DNA of 64,000 nucleotides from Faecalibacterium prausnitzii (GCF_003324185.1 NZ_PXUP01000001.1:62001-126000); one strand, 5' to 3'. Shown: positions 53,035-60,935, counted from the stretch's first letter. Notes: a model not told the origin generated them from the letters alone. Translations and numbers: made by a program.

Positions 53035-53763
53035 ATGGCGATCAATGATAGTGCTGTCGTCCCGCTTTACCAGCAGGTAAAGGATGACATTCGTGCCGCG
53101 ATCGAGAGCGGCAAGTACAAAACCAACGAAAAGATCCCTCCGGAGCCGGAACTGAGCGCGGAGTATTCGGTCAGCCGCATCACGGTGCGCCGTGCCGTGG
53201 AAGAACTGTGCGCCGAAGGGTATCTGGTCAAAATGCAGGGGCGGGGCACCTTTGTCAGTAAGCCCCGCATCCATCGCAAGTTTACCAGCGGCAGAGGTGC
53301 TGCCAGCTTTACGGAGATCTGCAAAGAAAACGGCATGGTGCCGGGTGCCCGGCTGCTGAACCGTCAGATCGTGCCGGTGCGTAAGGATGAGGAAGCCTTC
53401 TTCCATGTAGGCCCGGAAGCCTTGCTCATCTATATCCAGCGTCTGCGCACCGCCGATGGTCAGCCGGTTTTTCTGGAGAACCTGTTCCTGCCCTACGAGC
53501 CTTATAAGAGCCTGATGAGCGAGAACCTCAATGATGTTTCCATGTTTGACGCCATTGAGCACATCTCCGGGCTGCGCCCTGCAACGACCTCCCGCCAGCG
53601 TATCGAGGCAGTGCGAGCCACAGCAGAACAGGCACAGCTGCTCAACCTTTCGCTGGGCGAGCCGCTGCTGTATCTGAACGCCTACTTCCATGACCAATAT
53701 GACCACCCGCTGTGCATCGGGCGGCAGTATTACATTGGAAGCCGGTATATGTTTGAGTTTTAA
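53035..53763 (+). CDS. GntR/HutC-family regulator with UTRA domain
   Basis: The 242-aa protein has an N-terminal winged HTH (PLYQQVKDDIRAAIESGKY...ITVRRAVEELCAEGYL) and a C-terminal UTRA ligand domain (about 90-235), which typically binds a phosphorylated sugar. It is the likely specific regulator of the downstream PTS operon. The start ATG at 53035 follows GGTGAGG. A strong terminator separates it from the operon. Confidence 0.92.
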   Translation: MAINDSAVVPLYQQVKDDIRAAIESGKYKTNEKIPPEPELSAEYSVSRITVRRAVEELCAEGYLVKMQGRGTFVSKPRIHRKFTSGRGAASFTEICKENGMVPGARLLNRQIVPVRKDEEAFFHVGPEALLIYIQRLRTADGQPVFLENLFLPYEPYKSLMSENLNDVSMFDAIEHISGLRPATTSRQRIEAVRATAEQAQLLNLSLGEPLLYLNAYFHDQYDHPLCIGRQYYIGSRYMFEF

Positions 53764-53778
53764 GGGCAGAATTCTGTC

Positions 53779-53822
53779 CAAAAAGAGCGTCTTTTCCACC
53801 CGGAAAAGACGCTCTTTTTGTC
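53779..53822 (+). terminator. gntR terminator
   Basis: AAAGAGCGTCTTTTCC pairs with GGAAAAGACGCTCTTT, then TTG. Confidence 0.85.
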
Positions 53823-53913
53823 GTTCCAAGGAGAATTGTTGGTGAAACTGCTAAAATATAGGGGAGATGCTTTGTGCACTTTACCAAAGTAAAGATTTTT
53901 TTAGAAAAACCTC

Positions 53914-53975
53914 TTGACGTCTGTGCAAAATGTGGTACTATGTACATGACGATTATGACGTCTATAACGAATAGG
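53914..53975 (+). promoter_or_regulatory. PTS operon promoter and operator
   Basis: TTGACG (53914-53919), 16 bp, TACTAT (53936-53941). GTCTATAACGAATAGG at 53960-53975 resembles the site before gntR and lies just downstream of the start site, a repressing position. Confidence 0.65.
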
Positions 53976-54022
53976 ATGATACAGACGTCGAAGAGATGAA
54001 GGAAACACAAGAAAGGTCGTGG

Positions 54023-54451
54023 ATGCGTATGAACCGAATCATTCTTGCTTCGCACGGAGGGCTGTCCGCCGGAATGAAGGACACCGTGCAGATGATCCTT
54101 GGTGAGTTGCCGAACCTTTATGCCCTTGCCACCCTGCGGGATGAGACCGAGCCTATCACGGTGGCGGCACGCCGGTTGCTGGATGGCTTTGCAGCAGAGG
54201 ATGCTGTGTACATCGTGACCGATGTGATGGGCGGCAGCGTGAACAACGAGATGCTGACCCTGCTGCCGGAGTATCCGGCGGTGCACCTGATCTGCGGCAT
54301 GAACGCTTCTCTGGTGCTGACCCTTGCTTCCAACGACGAAGCCCTGACACAGGACGAACTGGCCGAGTGCATTGCAGATGCCAAGGCGCAGATCATTGAT
54401 TGCAACCTGCTGCTGAAAAACGCAGCCCAAGATGAGGAGGATGACCTATGA
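54023..54451 (+). CDS. PTS mannose-family EIIA component
   Basis: The 142-aa EIIA passes phosphate from HPr to EIIB. The phosphorylatable histidine is in ASHGG near residue 11, with the fold signature VTDVMGGSVNNEM. The start at ATG 54023 is 6 nt after AAAGG; ATG 54029 is an alternative. It overlaps EIIB by 4 nt. Mannose-family systems carry IIA and IIB here as separate proteins. Confidence 0.92.
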   Translation: MRMNRIILASHGGLSAGMKDTVQMILGELPNLYALATLRDETEPITVAARRLLDGFAAEDAVYIVTDVMGGSVNNEMLTLLPEYPAVHLICGMNASLVLTLASNDEALTQDELAECIADAKAQIIDCNLLLKNAAQDEEDDL

Positions 54452-54915
54452 TCAAATTAGTACGTCTGGACTACCGCCTGCTGCACGGTCAGGTGGTATT
54501 CTCGTGGACCGGCCATGTGGGCGCACAGCGCATCATCGTGGTGGACGATGACGCTGCCAGCGACGAGATGAAAAAGTCCGCCCTGCTGCTAAGCAAGCCT
54601 GCCGGTGTCCGGGTGAACATCTTTACGGTGGACAAGGCCATCGCCAAGATGCCAAAGGTGGAGCAGCTGGACGAGAAGATCATGATGATCTTCGGCAACA
54701 CCGCTGCGCTGCTCAAGTTCTGCCAGGCATACCCCAAGATCAAAGAGATCAACTACGGCGCTGTGGCAAATAAGCCCGGCTCCAAGGCCTTTGACCAGTC
54801 GGTATTCCTGACCCCGGAGGAGCAGGCAGACACCCAGAAGCTGCTGGATATGGGCATTAAGATCTACAGCCAGCAGACCCCCACCTTTAAGGTAGTACCC
54901 ATCGATCACACCTGA
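54448..54915 (+). CDS. PTS mannose/sorbose-family EIIB component
   Basis: The 155-aa EIIB has the active histidine in DYRLLHGQV and a typical VVDD...KPAGVRVNIF core. It transfers phosphate to the incoming substrate in the IIC-IID channel. Translation is coupled to EIIA (ATGA). Confidence 0.95.
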   Translation: MIKLVRLDYRLLHGQVVFSWTGHVGAQRIIVVDDDAASDEMKKSALLLSKPAGVRVNIFTVDKAIAKMPKVEQLDEKIMMIFGNTAALLKFCQAYPKIKEINYGAVANKPGSKAFDQSVFLTPEEQADTQKLLDMGIKIYSQQTPTFKVVPIDHT

Positions 54916-54946
54916 TCGTAAGGAGATAAGAAGGAGGATTTGACCC

Positions 54947-55756
54947 ATGTTTGTTACCGCATTGCTTCTGGGTCTGGTTGGCGTGTTCTGTATTCTGGAC
55001 TCGCGCATTCTGGGCCGCATGAACTTCGAGCGTCCGCTCATCACCTGCACCATCGTCGGTGCGCTGCTGGGTGATCTGCAGACCGGCCTGACCCTTGGCG
55101 CATCCATCGAGCTGATGAGCCTTGGCATCGTGAACATCGGCGCAGCCGCACCCCCGGACATGAACATGGCTGCCATCATCTGCGCAGCTTTTGCCATCCT
55201 GACCGATGCTTCTGCCGAGACTGCACTGGCGCTGGCCATCCCCATCGCTGTTCTGGGCCAGATGCTGGGCGTGCTGATGCGCACCATCCTGTCCAACTTG
55301 ACCCACGTTGCCGACCACGCCATTGCAGAAGGCAAGTTCCGCAAGGCATGGAGTATGCACATCGTCTGGGGCACAGTGCTGTACAGCCTGATGTACTTCA
55401 TCCCCATTTTCCTGTCCGTCTACTTCGGCACAGATCTGGTGCAGAAGATCGTGGCTTTCATCCCCGCATGGCTGACCGATGGCCTGAACCTCGGCAGTAA
55501 GTTCCTTACCGCTTACGGTATTGCCCTGCTGCTGTCCACCATGCTCAACCGCGACCTGACCGTCTACTTCCTGCTGGGCTTCTTCTTTGTGGGCTATCTG
55601 GGTCTGGATGTTACCGCTGTGGCAATCTTCGCCGCAATTCTGGCTGTGATCCTGACCGGTCTGAAGTATGGCAAGGGCGCACCCGCCGCAGCCGCTGCCG
55701 GTGCAGCTGCTGCCAACCCGGATTACGACCCGCTGGAAGATGACGACGATCTTTGA
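54947..55756 (+). CDS. PTS mannose-family EIIC component
   Basis: The 269-aa multi-helix membrane subunit forms the sugar channel with EIID; the GALLGDLQTGLTLGASIELM motif marks the family. It ends in an Ala-rich linker and acidic tail (DPLEDDDDL). AAGGAGG precedes the ATG. Substrate specificity cannot be read directly. Confidence 0.93.
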   Translation: MFVTALLLGLVGVFCILDSRILGRMNFERPLITCTIVGALLGDLQTGLTLGASIELMSLGIVNIGAAAPPDMNMAAIICAAFAILTDASAETALALAIPIAVLGQMLGVLMRTILSNLTHVADHAIAEGKFRKAWSMHIVWGTVLYSLMYFIPIFLSVYFGTDLVQKIVAFIPAWLTDGLNLGSKFLTAYGIALLLSTMLNRDLTVYFLLGFFFVGYLGLDVTAVAIFAAILAVILTGLKYGKGAPAAAAAGAAAANPDYDPLEDDDDL

Positions 55757-55771
55757 TAGGAGGAAGCTGAA

Positions 55772-56608
55772 ATGAGCAACGCAACCAAGACTGCAAAGCG
55801 CAGCGACTTCAAGAAATACTTCCAGTTTATGTGGCGTTCCCTGAACATTCAGGCCTCCTGGAACTACGAACGTCAGATGAACATGGGCTTTTTGTACGGC
55901 ATCGCTCCCACGCTGGACGAGCTGTACCCCAACGAGAACGACCCCGAGCAGCTGGCGCACAAAAAGGAAGCCTACGAGCGTGAGATGGCGTTCTACAACT
56001 GCACCCCCCAGACCAGTGCCTTTACGCTGGGTCTGGCTGCTTCCATGGAGGAGCAGTACGCCGCCGACCGTGAGAACTTCAACCCGGAGACCATCAACGC
56101 CGTCAAGACCTCGCTGATGGGCCCCCTGTCCGGCGTGGGCGACTCCTTCTTCCAGGGCACTGTCCGCCTGATCGCTTTTGGTCTGGGCATCTCTCTGGCA
56201 CAGCAGGGCAGCGTTCTGGGCCCCATTCTGGCTATGATCATCTCCATCGTCCCCTCTGTGCTGGTCACATGGTTTGCCGGTAAGCTGGGCTACACCATGG
56301 GCAGCAAGTACCTGACCAAGCTCAACGGCGGCATGATGGACAAGTTGATGTACGTCTGCGGCATCGTAGGCCTGATGGTCATTGGTGCCATGGTGGCAAG
56401 CATGGTGGGTTTGACTACCCCCATTACCTTCGCAAGCACCGGTCTGGTGCTGCAGGATGTGCTGAACAGCATTCTGCCGAACCTTCTGAACCTTGGCATC
56501 GTGATGCTGATGTACACCCTGATCCGCAAAAAGGTCAAGACCGGCTGGCTGCTGGGCATCTGCATCGTGGGCGGTGTTGCCATCAACGCCCTTGGTCTGT
56601 TGGTGTAA
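55772..56608 (+). CDS. PTS mannose-family EIID component
   Basis: The 278-aa subunit has an N-terminal soluble part (SLNIQASWNYERQMNMGFLYG, diagnostic for EIID), the GPLSGVGDSFFQG loop and C-terminal helices. It completes the IIABCD set. TAGGAGG precedes the ATG at 55772. Confidence 0.94.
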   Translation: MSNATKTAKRSDFKKYFQFMWRSLNIQASWNYERQMNMGFLYGIAPTLDELYPNENDPEQLAHKKEAYEREMAFYNCTPQTSAFTLGLAASMEEQYAADRENFNPETINAVKTSLMGPLSGVGDSFFQGTVRLIAFGLGISLAQQGSVLGPILAMIISIVPSVLVTWFAGKLGYTMGSKYLTKLNGGMMDKLMYVCGIVGLMVIGAMVASMVGLTTPITFASTGLVLQDVLNSILPNLLNLGIVMLMYTLIRKKVKTGWLLGICIVGGVAINALGLLV

Positions 56609-56695
56609 CCGGGTTTCCGGCTTACATAGATATCCGTACGCCTGTAATTTGTGATTCATCAGAACAAAAAGAAAAATAATTTGGAGGATTGCATT

Positions 56696-57679
56696 ATGTA
56701 TAACATTGATCTGGCAAACGTCAAGTCCATCGTGGCAGACATCGTGGCAAAGCACAACGTGGAGAACGTGGCCTTTGTTGGCTGCGGTGCTTCCAAGGCA
56801 GAGCTGTACCCCGCAAAGTACTTCCTTGCAAACTGCAGCAAGAAGCTGCGTGTAGCACACTACACCGCCAACGAGTTCAACTACGATACCCCCGATTGGC
56901 TGGGCGATACCACTGTGGTCATCACCGCTTCTCTGGGCGGCAGCACCCCTGAGACCGTCAAGGCCAACAGCGTGGCAAAGGCCGCCGGTGCAACCGTTGT
57001 CAGCGTTACCCACGCTGCCGGTTCTGCCCTGACCAAGGAAGCTGACTACACCATCGTCCACGGCTTTGAGGCAAACTACGCCGCCAAGCTGGAAAAGATG
57101 GGCTACGTTCTGGCACTGGCTGTGGAGATCCTGCAGCAGGTGGAGGGCTTTGACAAGTACGACAAGATGATCGAGGGCCTGACCAACGTGTTCGAGGCTG
57201 CCGAGAACGCTGCCAACTCTGCCCGCAAGTCTGCCAAGGAGTTCGCTGAGAAGTACAAGGACGCTCCCGTCGTCTACGTCATGTCCAGCGGCGCTTCCAT
57301 GGAGGTCGCTTACTCCACCTCCATCTGCCTGATGATGGAGATGCAGTGGGTCAACTCCGGCTCCTTCCACAGCGGCGAGTTCTTCCACGGCCCCTTCGAG
57401 ATCGTGGACAAGGACGTGCCCTTCATCCTGCTGATGAACGACGGCAAGACCCGTCCCGTGGATGCCCGCGCACTGACCTTCCTGCACCGCTTCGATGCTC
57501 TGACCACCGTTGTGGATGCAAAGGATTACGGTCTGGGCAATGCTGTGGACAGCAGCGTCATCACCTACTTCAACCCGCTGATGCACACCGCTGTGTTCCG
57601 CGTCTATGCTGAGGAGCTGTCCTACGTTCGTCAGCATCCGCTGACCCTGCGCCGCTATATGTGGAAGCTGGAGTACTAA
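56696..57679 (+). CDS. SIS-domain sugar-amine deglycase (FrlB/GfrF-like)
   Basis: The 327-aa protein has two SIS domains (VAFVGCGASKAELYP and VVYVMSSGASMEVAY), a catalytic-type SGEFFHGPFEI motif and the C-terminus HPLTLRRYMWKLEY seen in fructoselysine-6-phosphate deglycases. It should act on the phosphorylated product of the PTS, splitting an amino sugar or Amadori compound into sugar-6-phosphate and amine. A GlmS-related isomerase role is the alternative. TTGGAGG precedes the ATG at 56696. Confidence 0.82.
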   Translation: MYNIDLANVKSIVADIVAKHNVENVAFVGCGASKAELYPAKYFLANCSKKLRVAHYTANEFNYDTPDWLGDTTVVITASLGGSTPETVKANSVAKAAGATVVSVTHAAGSALTKEADYTIVHGFEANYAAKLEKMGYVLALAVEILQQVEGFDKYDKMIEGLTNVFEAAENAANSARKSAKEFAEKYKDAPVVYVMSSGASMEVAYSTSICLMMEMQWVNSGSFHSGEFFHGPFEIVDKDVPFILLMNDGKTRPVDARALTFLHRFDALTTVVDAKDYGLGNAVDSSVITYFNPLMHTAVFRVYAEELSYVRQHPLTLRRYMWKLEY

Positions 57680-57704
57680 GCGGTCATCCGGGATCAATAG
57701 ACCC

Positions 57705-57742
57705 ATGCTTGGGGGAGGGGCTTGCCCCTCCCCCTTTTTTGA
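57705..57742 (+). terminator. Terminator between SIS and HAD genes
   Basis: GGGGGAGGGG pairs with CCCCTCCCCC around CTTG, then TTTTTT. It may only partly stop transcription. Confidence 0.8.
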
Positions 57743-57760
57743 TGAAGAGGGAAATGAAGA

Positions 57761-58387
57761 ATGATTGAAGCAGTGATTTTTGATATGGATGGGGTGCTGG
57801 CGGATACGGAATATTACTACGAGAACCGCCGTAAAAACTTTCTGCTGGAAAACGGCATCCCCATCCCGGAGGGCAACTTCATCGGCTCCAACGAAAAAGC
57901 CATCTGGGAAGCCATTGTTCCCAACGACCCTGTGCGCCGTCAGGAGATGCTGATGGCTTATCGGGAGTACCGCAAGGCTCGCCCCACTCCCTACGGCAAG
58001 CTTACCGATCCGCAGGCAGAGCCGCTGATGAATGCGCTGCGCAGCTGCGGGCTGAAGGTGGCGGTGGCGTCCTCCAGCGCAGCACCGGATATCATGAAGA
58101 TGCTCACGGAGGGCGGCTTGAAAGCCATGGTGGATTTTGCTTTCAGCGGCGAGGACTGCGCCGCCCATAAGCCTGCACCGGACATCTATCTCAAGGCGCT
58201 GAATGCACTGGGGCTGACGGCAGACAAGGCCATTGCGGTGGAGGATTCTCCCACGGGTATCGCCTCCGCAAAGGCGGCAGGATTAAAGGTTCTGGCACTG
58301 AAGCCCCGCCACGGCGAGCCGCTGGACCAGTCCGCCGCAGACTGCATCATCACCCAGCTGATGGATGTAAAGGAGCATCTGGACTGA
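57761..58387 (+). CDS. HAD-superfamily sugar-phosphatase-like hydrolase
   Basis: The 208-aa HAD protein of the beta-phosphoglucomutase/phosphatase subgroup has motif I DMDGVLADTE, motif II SSSAAP, motif III lysine HKPAPDIY and motif IV EDSPTG. Its place in the operon suggests dephosphorylation or isomerization of a sugar phosphate from the PTS substrate. It follows the SIS gene after a hairpin and is 1 nt from the YitT gene. Confidence 0.88.
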   Translation: MIEAVIFDMDGVLADTEYYYENRRKNFLLENGIPIPEGNFIGSNEKAIWEAIVPNDPVRRQEMLMAYREYRKARPTPYGKLTDPQAEPLMNALRSCGLKVAVASSSAAPDIMKMLTEGGLKAMVDFAFSGEDCAAHKPAPDIYLKALNALGLTADKAIAVEDSPTGIASAKAAGLKVLALKPRHGEPLDQSAADCIITQLMDVKEHLD

Positions 58388-58388
58388 G

Positions 58389-59282
58389 ATGGAAGCGATC
58401 AAGAACGGCCTGCGCAAAAACCTGACCCCAGCACAGCTGTGGAGCGGCGCACGCTTTTTTCTGCTGCTGAATCTGGGACTTATCATCTATGCAGTAGCAC
58501 TGAACTTTTACTGTGCGCCCAACCACTTTGTATTTGGCGGCACCACCGGTCTTTCCATCGTTCTGGCCACCTGCTTTCCGGCTCTGAGCGTCAGCACCTT
58601 TATGTGGATCACCAATGCGGTGCTGGATGTGCTGGGCTGCGTCTTTCTGGGCATAAAGACCATGGGTTGGACACTGTACTCCTCCTTCATGCTCAGCTTT
58701 TATTCCAGTATGTGCGAAAAGATGTTTCCCGTGTCGCAGCCTTTGACGGATGACACTCTTCTGGAGCTGTGCTTTGCGGTGGCGCTGCCTGCCATTGCCA
58801 GCGGCATCGTATTCAACATCGGGGCATCCACCGGCGGCACCGAGATCGTGGCGATGATCCTGCACAAGTACATCAAGGTGGAGATCGGCAGGGCTCTGCT
58901 GCTCAGCGATATCGGCACAGTGCTGTTTGCGGCTTACCTCTACGGCCCGCAGACCGGGATGTACTGCGTGCTGGGACTCATCGGGCGCAGCACCATCGTG
59001 GATACAGCTATCGAGAGCCTGAATCTCCGCAAGGTGTGTACGGTCATCACCTCAAGGCCGGAGCCCATCCGGCATTTCGTTACGGAAACACTGGGACGCA
59101 CAGCGACCCAGCAGAACGCCACCGGCGTGTACACCGGCGAGCCCCGCACCATGATTATGGTGGCGCTGACCCGGCGGCAGGCAGGGCTGCTGCGGGATTT
59201 CCTGCGCCGGGAGGACCCGGAGGCCTTTCTGACCATTGTCAACTCCAGCGAGATCATCGGCAAAGGGTTCCAGTCCATCTGA
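58389..59282 (+). CDS. YitT-family membrane protein (DUF161-DUF2179)
   Basis: The 297-aa protein has 5-6 membrane helices (about 20-190; NFYCAPNHFVFGGTTGLSIVL, GIVFNIGASTGGTEIVAMIL) and a cytosolic C-terminal DUF2179 domain (about 205-295). The biochemical role of the family is unknown. It is the last cargo gene, directly after the HAD gene, so it may handle a product of this pathway, or be a hitchhiker. Confidence 0.88.
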   Translation: MEAIKNGLRKNLTPAQLWSGARFFLLLNLGLIIYAVALNFYCAPNHFVFGGTTGLSIVLATCFPALSVSTFMWITNAVLDVLGCVFLGIKTMGWTLYSSFMLSFYSSMCEKMFPVSQPLTDDTLLELCFAVALPAIASGIVFNIGASTGGTEIVAMILHKYIKVEIGRALLLSDIGTVLFAAYLYGPQTGMYCVLGLIGRSTIVDTAIESLNLRKVCTVITSRPEPIRHFVTETLGRTATQQNATGVYTGEPRTMIMVALTRRQAGLLRDFLRREDPEAFLTIVNSSEIIGKGFQSI

Positions 59283-59287
59283 AAACG

Positions 59288-59334
59288 CAGAATGCCCGCC
59301 CACTGTGGCTTTCCACAGGTGGGCGGGCATTATT
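59288..59334 (+). terminator. Cargo operon terminator
   Basis: AATGCCCGCCCAC pairs with GTGGGCGGGCATT with an inner TGTGG/CCACA stem. Confidence 0.8.
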
Positions 59335-59352
59335 ATATATGGTAAATGGTTG

Positions 59353-59489
59353 TTTACGCTGACTTCCCGGGATTTACGCTGAAAATACGCTGACTTGGCA
59401 TGGTTTACGCTGAATTTACGCTGAAAACGCGCAATCGCGCGAACAAAGCGCGAATAAATCCGGCTGACCGCGAATAAACCGCGAACAAA
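59353..59489. repeat. Nine-unit iteron array with 11/20-bp periodicity
   Basis: TTTACGCTGA-type units start at 59353, 59373, 59384 (AATACGCTGA), 59404 and 59415. CGCGAAYAAA units start at 59438, 59449, 59469 and 59480. Steps are 20, 11, 20, 11, 23, 11, 20, 11. It lies between the last cargo gene and attR with no gene inside. Confidence 0.8.
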
Positions 59490-59644
59490 GATCGCACGGG
59501 CGTGCATTCTTCATGCGTGGGAAGGTGCGACGTGAAAGTTGGAACTTGTAAAAATAAACTGTAATACGATTGAATTTCGGAAAAGTGGAATCGCACGCTG
59601 GAATGCGCGCGTGCAATGTTGCCTGAATAAAAGTCAGCGATAAA

Positions 59645-59686
59645 AACGCGCGCCGCGCGATTAGCATTTTTGCCGCGCGTTTTCTA
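59645..59686. terminator. GC-rich hairpin near right end of element
   Basis: AAAACGCGCG pairs with CGCGCGTTTT. It lies just past the stop of the minus-strand small gene and may terminate it. Confidence 0.55.
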
Positions 59687-59690
59687 AGGC

Positions 59691-59939
59691 TCAATCTTCC
59701 AGCCTGCTATGGTCACAACCCAGCGACAGATAGTGCTCCATCTCCCCTCTCAGCACCATCCGTGCATACTCCAAGGGCTTATTGTACAGCAACCAGTCCA
59801 GCTCTGCCCGCTGTGCCGGGGTGGTGCCGTATTCGTCCTCCACAGCGGCGCAGTCGATGGCAAGAGTGGTGCCATCCTCGAACCGGGCTTCCACCCGGTT
59901 GGTGTCCATGTTGTAGCGGCAGGAAAGCAATTTCGTCAT
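59691..59939 (-). CDS. Small conserved protein (DUF6061-like)
   Basis: The 82-aa acidic protein begins MTKLLSCRYNMDTNRVEARF and resembles small proteins of unknown function (DUF6061 type) that often accompany integrated elements of gut Firmicutes; this is from memory of the family. GGAGG at 8-nt spacing precedes ATG 59939 (ATG 59954 is less likely). No catalytic motif is seen. Confidence 0.65.
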   Translation of the reverse strand: MTKLLSCRYNMDTNRVEARFEDGTTLAIDCAAVEDEYGTTPAQRAELDWLLYNKPLEYARMVLRGEMEHYLSLGCDHSRLED

Positions 59940-60040
59940 AGTCGTATCCTCCAAGACTTGATTTTTGGTGTGCGGTCACTCGAACCAATGCCGTCAAGTC
60001 GTTGTCGGATGAAGTGGATTTTAGTTTGTCTGGGAGTAAG

Positions 60041-60070
60041 TGCACGGTTTCTGCACGGTTTTTGCACGGT
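60041..60070 (+). repeat. Integrase arm-type repeats, right end
   Basis: Three TGCACGGT units at 60041, 60052 and 60063, spaced 11 bp, matching 46355-46384. An inverted relative AAAACGTGCA follows. Confidence 0.75.
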
Positions 60071-60210
60071 TTCAAAACGTGCAAAGGGTGCAAATCGTTG
60101 CAAAATCGGACAAAGGGTGCAGAAACTCGAAGCTCAAAACCTGCGATGTATCGCAAAGAAATGACGCTAAAACGTAACTTCCAAAAATTGAGGGAATCGC
60201 CCGGCGTGCG

Positions 60211-60255
60211 CTACGAATCAGTAGGCCGGGGGTTCGAGTCCCTTCCATCGCACCA
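60211..60255 (+). repeat. attR core: 45-bp copy of tRNA-Arg 3' end
   Basis: Identical to 46255-46299; only the 3' part of the tRNA is present. Confidence 0.92.
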
Positions 60256-60263
60256 AACCATGA

Positions 60264-60307
60264 AAATCCGAACCTTTTCTCAATAGGAGAAGGGTTCGGA
60301 TTTTTTG
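60264..60307 (+). terminator. Original tRNA-Arg terminator, displaced by the element
   Basis: AAATCCGAACC pairs with GGTTCGGATTT, then TTTG, 9 bp after the attR CCA. Confidence 0.8.
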
Positions 60308-60855
60308 TTTCTTCGGAAAGCAAAATGCCGCGTTTGCGCAGCAACAAAAGCCCCAGTGGGGCTTTTGAGCGACCGAACGGTCTTGCGTTAGCAAGATGGA
60401 GGGGCCTCCGCCCCGACAAGTGACCATAAAAGAAAAATACCGCCCATGCAGCGTAGCGATGATTTTGTCGGGTGAAGTAAGCGGCAAAATGAATCGGGTA
60501 TGTTGCGGGACGGTAAGTTCTTTCGTGGACTTTTCCTCACGGAAGTGGTGGGTCTCACGGTGATAACCAACCACTTTCTGTGCCTGTGTTCAAAATGAAC
60601 ACGACCACATTTTGTGGGTGGTTTCAAACCAATCCACAAAGACGGTGGGATTTACAGAAAAAATACTACTGTATGTGAAATTCGTCAAGAGGGTTTTGGA
60701 AAACCCCTATTCTCACACTCATCCACCCTATCATGTGGGAAACCACGGGCATGATCTTGTGATCATGCGTTCTCCCAAAATGCTGACCCCAAATGAATAC
60801 GATGTGTTTTTCAGCTTTCTGGAAAACACGGTGATGAAAAACGCATACTGACAGT
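60308..60855. other. Degenerate region outside attR
   Basis: No convincing gene. It holds a GTCTCA hairpin (60542-60578) like that at 50678, a perfect GCATGATC/GATCATGC hairpin near 60752 and an open frame to 60851 ending in NEYDVFFSFLENTVMKNAY that lacks a ribosome site. It may be a remnant of an older insertion. Confidence 0.4.
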
Positions 60856-60890
60856 AAAACCGCTCCGAGCGTTCTGCCCGGAGCGGTTTT
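60856..60890. terminator. Terminator of HPr gene
   Basis: AAAACCGCTCCG pairs with CGGAGCGGTTTT, usable on both strands. Confidence 0.8.
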
Positions 60891-60935
60891 GCGTCAGCAG
60901 TATTTATGCAGAACGGTCATAGACGGAGGGAGAAG

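Larger units (their letters stand above)
46255..60255. mobile_element. Integrative mobilizable element in tRNA-Arg, carrying a PTS operon
   Basis: A 14.0-kb element bounded by a perfect 45-bp direct repeat (46255-46299 and 60211-60255). It encodes an integrase adjacent to the tRNA, a putative excisionase, a MobV relaxase, a helicase and primase-like protein, a regulator, and sugar-uptake cargo. It has no type IV secretion genes, so it would depend on a helper. Backbone genes run leftward from about 51.3 kb; XRE and cargo run rightward. Confidence 0.9.

Noticed and set aside
54887-58168. 1093-codon minus-strand open frame opposite the PTS operon
   Set aside because: Antisense shadow of six consecutive real genes with His/Gln/Val-rich composition.
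59353-59489. CRISPR array
   Set aside because: Repeats are only 10 bp with 1-13 bp between them and two repeat types; there are no spacers of CRISPR size and no cas genes in the window.
46255-60255. Prophage
   Set aside because: There are no capsid, terminase, tail or lysis genes; a MobV relaxase is present instead.
60612-60851. 79-codon frame outside attR
   Set aside because: No ribosome site and no family similarity recognised; kept only as a possible remnant in the description of the region.
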